A DNA stretch of 64,000 nucleotides from Myxococcus xanthus. Lineage in GTDB: Bacteria; Myxococcota; Myxococcia; Myxococcales; Myxococcaceae. The position numbers were made by a program, and so were the translations under genes. Shown here in pieces: positions 58,265-64,000 of this stretch (its first letter is position 1; every line of letters begins with the position of its first letter). Location: NCBI RefSeq assembly GCF_900106535.1, contig NZ_FNOH01000011.1, positions 231,269 through 295,268 on the forward strand. The letters are read 5' to 3'. A model generated the notes under the pieces. That model did no database searches. It worked only from the letters and a program-made list of their open reading frames with translations, and had not been told where the DNA came from.

Positions 58265-58741
58265 TCAGGCGAAGCGCGAGTCCAGCTTCGTGAGCTGGCT
58301 CGTGAAGCCTTCCTGCTGCATCTTCGTGAACTCCTCGCTGTGCATCGCGTCCAGCATCACCACCATCCGAACGCCGTCGCCGCTAGGGAGGAAGTCCACG
58401 GCGATCTTGCTCTCGTAGGGAGCGACACCGGGGAGGAAGTCGATGACGTTCGTGAGGACGAGTCGCGAATGTGGCGCCACCTCGGTGAAGCGGGAACGGG
58501 TCGCGTGAGAGGTCGGCTGGCCCATCTGCTTCATCGCGGCGATCATCTCCGGTGAGTCGGCAATCATGTCGTACCGAAGGGCGCCGCCTACGCGTGCATC
58601 GAGTTCGTGCACCGCGGCACGGAAGCCCTGTGGTCCCCACCACGACTCGAAGCCCTCTTTCGTGGTCCAGAGCGCCCAGATGTCCTCGATTCCTGCCCGG
58701 TAGGTGCGCTCGATGACGACCTTCGCCTTCTCGTTGCTCAT
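58265..58741 (-). CDS. SRPBCC / AHSA1-like protein
   Basis: 158 residues with the START/AHSA1-type fold: IERTYRAGIEDIWALWTTKEGFESWWGPQGF at the start, GGALRYDMIAD, LVLTNVIDFLPGV and a C-terminal helix EEFTKMQQEGFTSQLTKL. The ATG at 58741 overlaps the stop of the ArsR gene (ATGA), so the two are coupled. In similar ArsR-SRPBCC pairs the hydrophobic-pocket protein is the effector or target of the repressor, but the ligand here is unknown. Confidence 0.9.
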   Translation of the reverse strand: MSNEKAKVVIERTYRAGIEDIWALWTTKEGFESWWGPQGFRAAVHELDARVGGALRYDMIADSPEMIAAMKQMGQPTSHATRSRFTEVAPHSRLVLTNVIDFLPGVAPYESKIAVDFLPSGDGVRMVVMLDAMHSEEFTKMQQEGFTSQLTKLDSRFA

Positions 58742-59091
58742 TTCCGCTGCCCCTTCTCTTCGACTCGGCGAGTCTGTTGTTGTTGCTGCTTCTTCTCCAG
58801 TGCGGCTCCGAAGCGATCGAGGCGCGCCTCCCATAGCTGCCGGTACCCGGTGAGCCACCCATCGAGTTCCTGAAACGGCTCCGGCTTCAAGGCGTAGAGG
58901 CGACGCTGCCCATCCGGCCGCATCGAGACGAAGCCCGACTCCGACAGGATGCGCAGATGCCGCGAGACACCTGACTGATGGATTCCGGCCTTCTCGACGA
59001 CGTCACTGACCTGCTGCTCACCGTACCGAAGGGTCTCGACGATGCGGCGGCGCGTCGGGTCGGCGAGCACCTGGAAGACGTCAAGTTGCAT
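58738..59091 (-). CDS. ArsR-family transcriptional regulator
   Basis: 117 residues with the winged helix-turn-helix DVFQVLADPTRRRIVETLRYGEQQVSDVVEKAGIHQSGVSRHLRIL. The ATG at 59091 is chosen because it sits about 8 bases after a TATATG box (59104-59099, read on the minus strand) whose -35 TTGACG (59128-59123) is 18 bases further upstream; transcription would begin almost on the start codon. In-frame ATGs at 59109 and 59097 are alternatives. It has no cysteine metal site, so the signal is probably an organic ligand. It is coupled to the SRPBCC gene. Confidence 0.9.
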   Translation of the reverse strand: MQLDVFQVLADPTRRRIVETLRYGEQQVSDVVEKAGIHQSGVSRHLRILSESGFVSMRPDGQRRLYALKPEPFQELDGWLTGYRQLWEARLDRFGAALEKKQQQQQTRRVEEKGQRK

Positions 59092-59094
59092 GAA

Positions 59095-59128
59095 CATGCA
59101 TATACACATCCATGCATATATTCGTCAA
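59095..59128 (-). promoter_or_regulatory. ArsR promoter with direct repeats
   Basis: CATGCATATA occurs at 59095-59104 and 59111-59120 as direct repeats with a 6-base spacer, each containing palindromic ATGCAT. The first overlaps the -10 box and the second the spacer of the promoter TTGACG-18-TATATG, a layout expected of an autorepressor operator. Confidence 0.55.
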
Positions 59129-59360
59129 GGCCGGCGCCCAACGCAAGCGCACGGGCCAGGCGAGGCGCCGTCGTGTCGGCACCTGGAGCCCTCTGGCGGG
59201 GCCCTGCTCGGAAGAACTCCGTGGCGACAGCCTCGATTCGAGCTGCCTGCTCCCTTACTCAGCGGGCCGTCGAAGCCGGCTCCGGAGGCGGTATCATGGC
59301 GTGTGCTCGCTGAGGGCCGCTCACCAGGATCTTACCACCACGACTTCGAAGTGGACCGCG

Positions 59361-59741
59361 ATGCACTACTTGAGCCTCACGGCTGAATTCAAAGCATCCC
59401 ACGCAGTCACCTTCCCGGACGGCCAGCGCGAGCCCCTGCACACGCACGACTGGTGGGTCCGCGTCTGGGTGAAGGCGCGAGCGCTGAATCATTGGGACGT
59501 CATCATCGACTTCAAGGATCTCCAGGACATCATCGTTCGGGTGTGCCGGGAGCTGCATGACACGAACATCAACGAGCACCCCTACTTCAAGACGGTGAAC
59601 TGCACGGCCGAGCGCGTCACCGAGTACGTCTTCAAGCAGGTGGAGTCGGGCCTGCCCGAGGGCGTCACGCTCGACCGGGTGCACCTGCGTCGGACGGGCG
59701 GCGAGCTTCCAGAGGCCGAGTACGCGCATGCGAGGGACTGA
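59361..59741 (+). CDS. QueD / 6-pyruvoyl-tetrahydropterin synthase family protein
   Basis: 126 residues, in the size range of the family. Zinc ligands His14 (FKASHAV), His27 and His29 (LHTHDW), and the T-fold motif VIIDFKDLQDII, then ELHDTNINEHPYF and CTAERVTEYVF, which carries the Asp/His/Glu catalytic region. The Cys four residues before the HxH pair in QueD and PTPS appears to be replaced by Arg23 (Glu24 if the alignment is shifted by one), so the reaction may differ. No other queuosine genes are near. Confidence 0.85.
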   Translation: MHYLSLTAEFKASHAVTFPDGQREPLHTHDWWVRVWVKARALNHWDVIIDFKDLQDIIVRVCRELHDTNINEHPYFKTVNCTAERVTEYVFKQVESGLPEGVTLDRVHLRRTGGELPEAEYAHARD

Positions 59742-59808
59742 CCGTTGAGGATTGCTCCTGACTCCGCGCTCGCCTCCCGAGGGCTGGACGGTTAGAAACA
59801 CTCCTTCC

Positions 59809-60627
59809 ATGGCGCCTCCTGGCCTCCATCCCCTCTCTCCCCTGCCCCCCATTTCCGGAAGTGGGGGCGTTCGCGTGAAGGTCGAGGGCCTGAGCCGCAC
59901 CTTCCCAGGCAACATCGCCGTGCTGTCGGGGCTGGACCTGGACGTGGCGCCCGGTTCGTTCGTGGCGCTGCTCGGTCCCTCCGGGTGCGGCAAGTCCACG
60001 CTGCTGCGACTGGTGGCCGGACTGGACCGCGCCGAGGCCGGGCACATCTCCTTCACCCCGACGCTGGAGCGAACCCAGGGCGAGCGCGCCCCCATCGCCT
60101 ACGTCTTCCAGGACGCGCACCTGCTGCCCTGGCGCTCGGTGCTGGACAACGCGGCGCTTCCGCTGGAGCTGACCGGTGTGTCGAAACCGGAGCGGCAGGC
60201 CGCCGCGCGCGCCGTGCTCGAGCAGGTGGGGCTCGGTGATGCCACCGACCGCTTTCCGGCGGAGCTGTCTGGCGGCATGCGCATGCGCGTGTCCCTGGCA
60301 CGCGCGCTCGTCACCCACCCCCGGCTGCTGCTGCTGGACGAGCCCTTCGCCGCCCTGGACGAGCTGACGCGCGGCCGGCTGGATGATCAACTCCGCGCGC
60401 TGTGGCGCAAGCTGGGGATGACCGTGCTCTTCGTCACCCACTCCATTTCCGAAGCCGCCTACCTGGCCGAGCGAGCCGTGGTCCTGTCGCGACGTCCCGC
60501 GCGCGTGGTGCTGGATCGGACGCTGGAGCTGCCAGGTGAGCGCAGCGCGTCCCTGCGCACAGAGGCGTCCTTCGCCCGCGAGGCCCGCCTGCTCAACGAG
60601 GCCCTGGAACAAGGAGAGCGCTGGTGA
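59809..60627 (+). CDS. ABC transporter ATP-binding subunit (SsuB/TauB/ThiZ type)
   Basis: 272 residues. Walker A is LGPSGCGKSTLLRL, Q-loop is AYVFQDAHLLPWRSVLDN, the signature is LSGGMRMRVSLARAL, Walker B is LLLLDEPFAALDELTRG and the switch His is in VTHSISEAAYLAERAVVLSRRPARV. This subfamily energises uptake of taurine, sulfonates, nitrate or pyrimidine precursors. The ATG at 59809 is chosen because the upstream extension is low-complexity; ribosome site weak. Its stop overlaps the permease GTG (GTGA). Confidence 0.93.
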   Translation: MAPPGLHPLSPLPPISGSGGVRVKVEGLSRTFPGNIAVLSGLDLDVAPGSFVALLGPSGCGKSTLLRLVAGLDRAEAGHISFTPTLERTQGERAPIAYVFQDAHLLPWRSVLDNAALPLELTGVSKPERQAAARAVLEQVGLGDATDRFPAELSGGMRMRVSLARALVTHPRLLLLDEPFAALDELTRGRLDDQLRALWRKLGMTVLFVTHSISEAAYLAERAVVLSRRPARVVLDRTLELPGERSASLRTEASFAREARLLNEALEQGERW

Positions 60628-61406
60628 ACCGCTCAGCCCTTCGCGCTGCGGTCCCTCCGCTGGTGGCGCTCGTCGTCCTGCTGACCCTATGGGAAGGCAC
60701 GGTGCGCCTGCTGGAGGTTCCGCGCTGGCTGGTGCCTCCGCCCTCGGCCATTGGTGCCGCGGGAGCCCAGGAGGCCTCCTCGCTCCTCGGCGCGGCGGTC
60801 ACCACGGGCCGCTCCGCCCTGGTCGGCTTCGGGTTGAGCGCGGTCCTGGGGGTGCTCGTGGCCGTCCTCCTGGCCTCCTCGCGGATGGTGGAGCGCGCCC
60901 TCTACCCCTACACGCTCTTCCTGCAGACAGTGCCCATCGTGGCCATCGCCCCGCTGCTGGTGCTGTGGTTCGGCCCGGGCCCTCGCGCCGTCGCGGTGTC
61001 GTCCTTCATCGTCTCGCTCTTCCCGGTCATCGCCAACACGCTCACCGGGCTGCGCTCGGTGGAGCCCTCGCTCCGGGACATGTTCCGCCTCTATGGCGCG
61101 CGGCGGCTCGCCACGCTGTGGAAGCTGGAGCTGCCCGCGGCGATGCCACACCTGTTCACGGGGCTGCGCATCGCCTCGGGCCTGGCCGTCATCGGCGCCA
61201 TCGTCGGCGAGTTCGTCGCCGGCTTCTCCGAGGGCACCGCGGGGCTGGGAATCCTCGTCCTGGCCGCGTACCGTCAACTGCGCACGGATCTACTGTTCGC
61301 CGCGGTGCTGGCGGCCTCGGGGCTGGGCTTGGTGTTGTTCGGTGTCGTGAGCCTCACCGGCGCCCGGCTGCTGCGGCGCTGGCACCCGTCGGCGCAGGGA
61401 ACATGA
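60624..61406 (+). CDS. ABC transporter permease (SsuC/ThiX type)
   Basis: 260 residues with six hydrophobic segments. The binding-protein-dependent permease motif is in FRLYGARRLATLWKLELPAAMPHLFTGLRIASGLAVIGAIVGEF (EAA-type loop). The GTG at 60624 overlaps the ATP-binding subunit stop. Together with the ATPase and the lipoprotein downstream it forms an importer. Confidence 0.93.
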   Translation: MNRSALRAAVPPLVALVVLLTLWEGTVRLLEVPRWLVPPPSAIGAAGAQEASSLLGAAVTTGRSALVGFGLSAVLGVLVAVLLASSRMVERALYPYTLFLQTVPIVAIAPLLVLWFGPGPRAVAVSSFIVSLFPVIANTLTGLRSVEPSLRDMFRLYGARRLATLWKLELPAAMPHLFTGLRIASGLAVIGAIVGEFVAGFSEGTAGLGILVLAAYRQLRTDLLFAAVLAASGLGLVLFGVVSLTGARLLRRWHPSAQGT

Positions 61407-61428
61407 ATCGCCTGGAAAGGAGCTGGAC

Positions 61429-62463
61429 GTGAGCGGACGCCTCTTGAAACTGTTGGGCTGCGCGGTGCTTCTCGTGGCCGCGGGTGCCTGCTCGCGCCAG
61501 AAGGAGGAGCCCAAGCAGGGCTCCCAGGCCGCAACGGGGGCCAGCACCGCCCCGCCGAAGGCGGACGCCCCGGCCAAGGTGCGGCTCGCGCTCAACTGGG
61601 TGCCGGAGCCCGAATTCGGCGGCTTCTATGCGGCGCGGGAGTCGGGGGCCTTCTCCCGCCATGGGCTCGAGGCGGAGATCCTCGGCGGCGGAGCCGGCGC
61701 CCCCGTGCCGCAGATGGTGGCCACCGGCAAGGTGGAGTTCGGCATCAGCGGCGCCGACGAGCTCCTCGTCGCGCGGGCCCGAGGCCTGGACGTGATTCCG
61801 CTGTTCGCGGTGTATCAGACGTCTCCGCACGCCATCATGGCCCACGCATCTCGGGGGGCGAAGAACATCGCGGACGTGCTGTCCTCGGGCACAGTGGCGC
61901 TGGAGCCGGGCCTCTCCTACGTGGCCTTCCTCAAGAAGAAGTACAGCTTCGACAAGGTGAAGGTGGTGCCCTACGACGGGGGCGTCGCGCGCTTCCTGGC
62001 GGACAAGGACTTCGCCCAGCAGTGCTTCGTCACCGCCGAGCCCATCGCCGCGAAGCGGCAGGGCGCCACGCCAACGGTGTTCCTGGTGGCCGAGGAGGGC
62101 TTCAACCCGTACCTCGCCGTGGTCATCACGCGGCGCCAGTACTGGAAGGAACAGCCCGAGCGGGTGAAGTCCTTCGTGGCGGCGGTGCGCGAGGGGTGGC
62201 GGACCTACCTGGACAACCCGGGGCCCACCAACGCGGTGATGGGAAAGCTGAATACGACGATGGACGCGGAGACGTTCGCGGAGGGGGCCGAGACACAGAA
62301 GCCGCTCATCGAGACGGAGGAGACGCGAGCCCGAGGACTGGGCACGATGAACCGCCAGCGGTGGGAGCAATTGGCCCAGCAGCTCGTGGAGCTGGACCTC
62401 ATCGAGAAGGCGCCCGCCGCGGACGAGTTCCTGCTGCCGGAGTTCACCGGCTCACGCGATTAA
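61429..62463 (+). CDS. NMT1/THI5-like substrate-binding lipoprotein
   Basis: 344 residues. A lipobox (LVAAGAC) follows the GTG at 61429, which has a strong AAAGGAGCT ribosome site. The ligand domain starts VRLALNWVPEPEFGGFYAARESGAF, the signature of the NMT1/THI5 (pyrimidine precursor, HMP-like) binding family, with GKVEFGISGADELLVARA. It is the third gene of the operon after a 22-base gap. No thiamine riboswitch is visible upstream of the operon, so thiamine control is not shown, and sulfonate or other ligands remain possible. Confidence 0.9.
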   Translation: MSGRLLKLLGCAVLLVAAGACSRQKEEPKQGSQAATGASTAPPKADAPAKVRLALNWVPEPEFGGFYAARESGAFSRHGLEAEILGGGAGAPVPQMVATGKVEFGISGADELLVARARGLDVIPLFAVYQTSPHAIMAHASRGAKNIADVLSSGTVALEPGLSYVAFLKKKYSFDKVKVVPYDGGVARFLADKDFAQQCFVTAEPIAAKRQGATPTVFLVAEEGFNPYLAVVITRRQYWKEQPERVKSFVAAVREGWRTYLDNPGPTNAVMGKLNTTMDAETFAEGAETQKPLIETEETRARGLGTMNRQRWEQLAQQLVELDLIEKAPAADEFLLPEFTGSRD

Positions 62464-62606
62464 AGCGGCACGGAGCCGTATCAGCCAAGAGCCGCTCACC
62501 TCGCTCGAATATCCTCCAGCCCGGTGACCCGGGATGCGTAACCGTCCGGCCAACGACGTGCCGTGAGGGTTTGCCGGGGTGGCGGTAGCGGCGGACGCTT
62601 TCGGGC

Positions 62607-62920
62607 ATGTCGAAGCAGGTGGAGAAGCAGGAGTGGGTCCGCGTCGCGGAAGCGTTCGAGGCCAGTGGGCAGACGCAGAAGGAGTTCTCCGCTCAGCGAG
62701 GCGTGCGGCTGAGCACATTGCAGTCGTGGGTGTACCGGCGCGACGCCAGCGTGGCAGCCAGGCAGCACCGGTGCGCCTGCTACCGGTGGAGGTGGCTGGC
62801 ATGTCGCGGCCGAGCACGGTGCTGCTCGAGGTGGTAACGGCGAGCGGAGCTCGCGTGAGATTCTCCGTGGGCACCGACGTCGAGTACGTGGCCCGGCTCG
62901 TCGCGGAGCTGGGGCGGTAA
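62607..62920 (+). pseudogene. tnpA: IS66 tnpA (accessory orf1), frameshifted
   Basis: The beginning, KQEWVRVAEAFEASGQTQKEF and STLQSWVYRR, is the helix-turn-helix of IS66 orf1. Near 62765 the homology leaves this frame and continues one base back with PVRLLPVEVAG, then LEVVTASGARVRFSVGTDVEY and VARLVAELGR, ending at 62920. A one-base deletion splits it. No slippery heptamer is seen, so programmed shifting is unlikely. Confidence 0.75.
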
Positions 62921-62924
62921 GGCG

Positions 62925-63479
62925 GTGTTTGCCCTCCCAGCTTCGGTGCGGGTGGTGCTGGCCACAGGGCCTGTGGACATGCGCAAGTCCATCGACGGCC
63001 TCATGTCGCTGGTGCGCACCGCCGCTCACCGCGAGCTGCGTCAACTGCACAGCGCCCCCGTCCTCACGCAACTGCACGTCTGGCTCGAAACGCAGGCGCC
63101 GCGCCACCTGCCCAAGAGTCCGCTGGGCCAAGCCATTTCCTACGCGCTGAAGCAGTGGGAGGCCCTCACGCGCTTCATCGAGAATGAGCGCCTTCCTCTC
63201 GACAACAACCGCGCGGAAGCGGCGCTGCGGAAGGCGGCTCTGAGCCGTAAGAACTTTCTCTTCGTCGGCCACGAGGCCGCCGGGGAAAACCTCGAGGGCC
63301 TCTACGCCCTGGTTGCCACCTGCGCGGCCAACGGCGTCAACCCCGAGACGTACCTAACCGACGTCCTGCTGCGCGCGCAGACGCATCCCAACTCCCGCAT
63401 CGGCGAGCTGCTACCCCACGAGTGGAAATGTCGACGCGTCGCCGAGCCGCCTGACTCAGTCCTCCAGCCCAGTCCCTGA
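62925..63479 (+). pseudogene. IS66 tnpB-tnpC fusion made by internal deletion
   Basis: 184 residues starting GTG at 62925. Residues 1-32 are the TnpB N-terminus (PASVRVVLATGPVDMRKSID, GLMSLVR); from about residue 38 the sequence is the C-terminus of the TnpC transposase: LETQAPRHLPKSPLGQAISY, ENERLPLDNNRAEAALR with the final acidic residue of its DDE site, then SRKNFLFVGHEAAGENL and a terminal IGELLPHEW. The first two catalytic Asp residues of TnpC are lost with the deletion, so it cannot be a transposase. Confidence 0.8.
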
Positions 63480-63726
63480 ACAGCTCGCTCTTCGTGGCGC
63501 TCGCCGAACACAGTCCTCGTCCGCAATCAAACCTCCCGGAACGACGCCCACCGGACGGTTACAGTGAGTCCGCTGCGGCCGAGGGTGAGGATCTCCGGAC
63601 GGCCACCCTTGTTGGGGAGCGGGCATTGGTCCATGACTCCACACCCCATCCCTCCCCCGGTGAGGGCAAAGCGCTCCCCGCTGGCAAGTCCCACGAGGAC
63701 CACCGGGGGGCGTGGCGCCATCGTCC

Positions 63727-63876
63727 TGGTACGCCTTCTCGCACAGCGTGGACGCGGTGGCGAAAGGGGCGGCGCGAGCCGAGCACCTGCTGGCGCTGGC
63801 CACGACGGCGGCCCTGCTGGCAGTGGGGGCCGTGCGCCGGCTGCGCACGCGGCGCCAGGCCCAGCGCCCGCGGTGA
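63727..63876 (+). pseudogene. C-terminal fragment of a membrane-anchored protein
   Basis: An open 49-codon tail reading WYAFSHSVDAVAKGAARAEH then LLALATTAALLAVGAVRRLR and a short Arg-rich end before TGA. Pattern of a hydrophobic anchor followed by basic residues, as at the end of a surface protein. No start codon or upstream domain is found, because the IS66 remnant lies to the left. Confidence 0.35.
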
Positions 63877-63907
63877 CGCGCGGAAACCCAATACGCCCCA
63901 AAACAGA

Positions 63908-63942
63908 AAACCCCCGGTGTCCACGAGGGACACCGGGGGTTT
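63908..63942. terminator. rRNA operon terminator
   Basis: A perfect 15-bp stem (63908-63922 with 63928-63942) and 5-base loop. On the minus strand it is followed by a T-rich stretch, as required to end the 5S rRNA transcript; on the plus strand a shorter TTTCTC follows. Confidence 0.9.
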
Positions 63943-63953
63943 CTCAAAAAGAA

Positions 63954-64000
63954 TCCGGCAGCGACCTACTCTCCCGCGCGGTTTCCCGCGAAGTACCATC
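63954..64000 (-). rRNA. rrf: 5S ribosomal RNA, 3' end (partial)
   Basis: Read on the minus strand, the bases are GATGGTACTTCGCGGGAAAC, then CGCGCGGGAGAGTAGGTCGC and TGCCGGATT. GATGGTA with a following G/C-rich arm and GAGAGTAGG is the universal 3' half of 5S rRNA. The rest of the gene and presumably 23S and 16S lie beyond the right edge. Confidence 0.93.

Larger units (their letters stand above)
62538..63562 (+). mobile_element. IS66-family element, internally deleted
   Basis: About 1025 bases against the usual 2.5-3 kb. Left end GTAACCGTCCGG (62538-62549) and right end CCGGACGGTTAC (63551-63562) are perfect 12-base inverted repeats with the GTAA start typical of IS66. It holds a frameshifted tnpA and a tnpB-tnpC fusion. 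Flanking 8-mers (62530-62537 and 63563-63570) do not match, so no target duplication is preserved. Not mobile on its own. Confidence 0.8.

Noticed and set aside
59742..59808. Possible thiamine riboswitch upstream of the THI5-like importer
   Set aside because: The 67-base gap contains neither the CUGAGA nor the ACYUGA core of the TPP riboswitch.
62755..62775. Programmed frameshift in the IS66 tnpA
   Set aside because: No slippery heptamer or downstream stem is seen, and the neighbouring tnpB-tnpC is already deleted; a decay mutation is simpler.
63527..63901. Minus-strand frame ending in a protein-like stretch (ASGERFALTGGGMGCGVMDQ)
   Set aside because: It runs through the IS66 terminal repeat and has no clear start or family; it may be host debris, but the evidence is too thin to call.

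Overview
The window is GC-rich (roughly 70% by eye) with strong G/C third-position preference. It is rich in lipoproteins, beta-propeller proteins, a Hanks-type kinase and helix-hairpin-helix lipoproteins, which is typical of a myxobacterial chromosome. Myxococcus or a close relative in the Myxococcaceae is my best reading; this rests on gene style, not on a database search. It ends at the 3' end of a 5S rRNA gene on the minus strand, so a ribosomal operon lies just outside the right edge.

Left part (1-9000): a truncated FGGY sugar kinase, a bacterioferritin-like protein, a polytopic glycosyltransferase, a large secreted zinc metalloprotease with fibronectin-type repeats, and an AI-2E family transporter. 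9000-21800: two TetR-controlled modules of similar layout. The first is a divergent TetR facing a Baeyer-Villiger monooxygenase translationally coupled to a secreted beta-propeller protein. The second is a divergent TetR facing a twin-arginine-type alpha/beta hydrolase, a BamA-like barrel, a propeller lipoprotein and a second barrel protein. Between and after them lie multidomain lipoproteins. 21800-31000: an outer-membrane protein, a HEAT-repeat protein, a P1 (DmpA) peptidase, and a SWIM-SNF2 helicase coupled to a DUF885 metallohydrolase.

31268-37526 is the most distinctive region, a compact class II lanthipeptide locus. It encodes a LanM synthetase, two tandem precursor peptides sharing a Cys-Thr-Pro-Cys-Pro-Pro-x-x-Cys core, a strong intercistronic hairpin, a 71-residue membrane stub resembling the start of an HlyD adaptor, and a C39-peptidase ABC exporter. 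Most of the genes are chained by ATGA overlaps. The two precursor leaders share an 83-nt perfectly identical stretch, so the pair is a recent duplication. The cores have more cysteines than dehydratable Ser/Thr, so at least one Cys in each cannot be in a thioether.

37600-53700: an amidase, two metalloenzyme or ATP-grasp genes, lipoproteins, rarA, yigZ, a thiamine-diphosphate enzyme plus aldehyde dehydrogenase opposite a LysR regulator, and a second aldehyde dehydrogenase. 53900-62500: a Ser/Thr kinase, a GNAT, a helix-hairpin-helix lipoprotein, an ArsR-SRPBCC pair, a divergent QueD-like protein and a THI5-like ABC importer. 62538-63562 is an internally deleted IS66-family element with 12-bp terminal repeats.

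The window also contains gene debris: a GMC oxidoreductase N-terminus (30965-31141), a frameshifted glycosidase C-terminus (47580-47818), and a membrane tail fragment beside the IS66 remnant (63727-63876).
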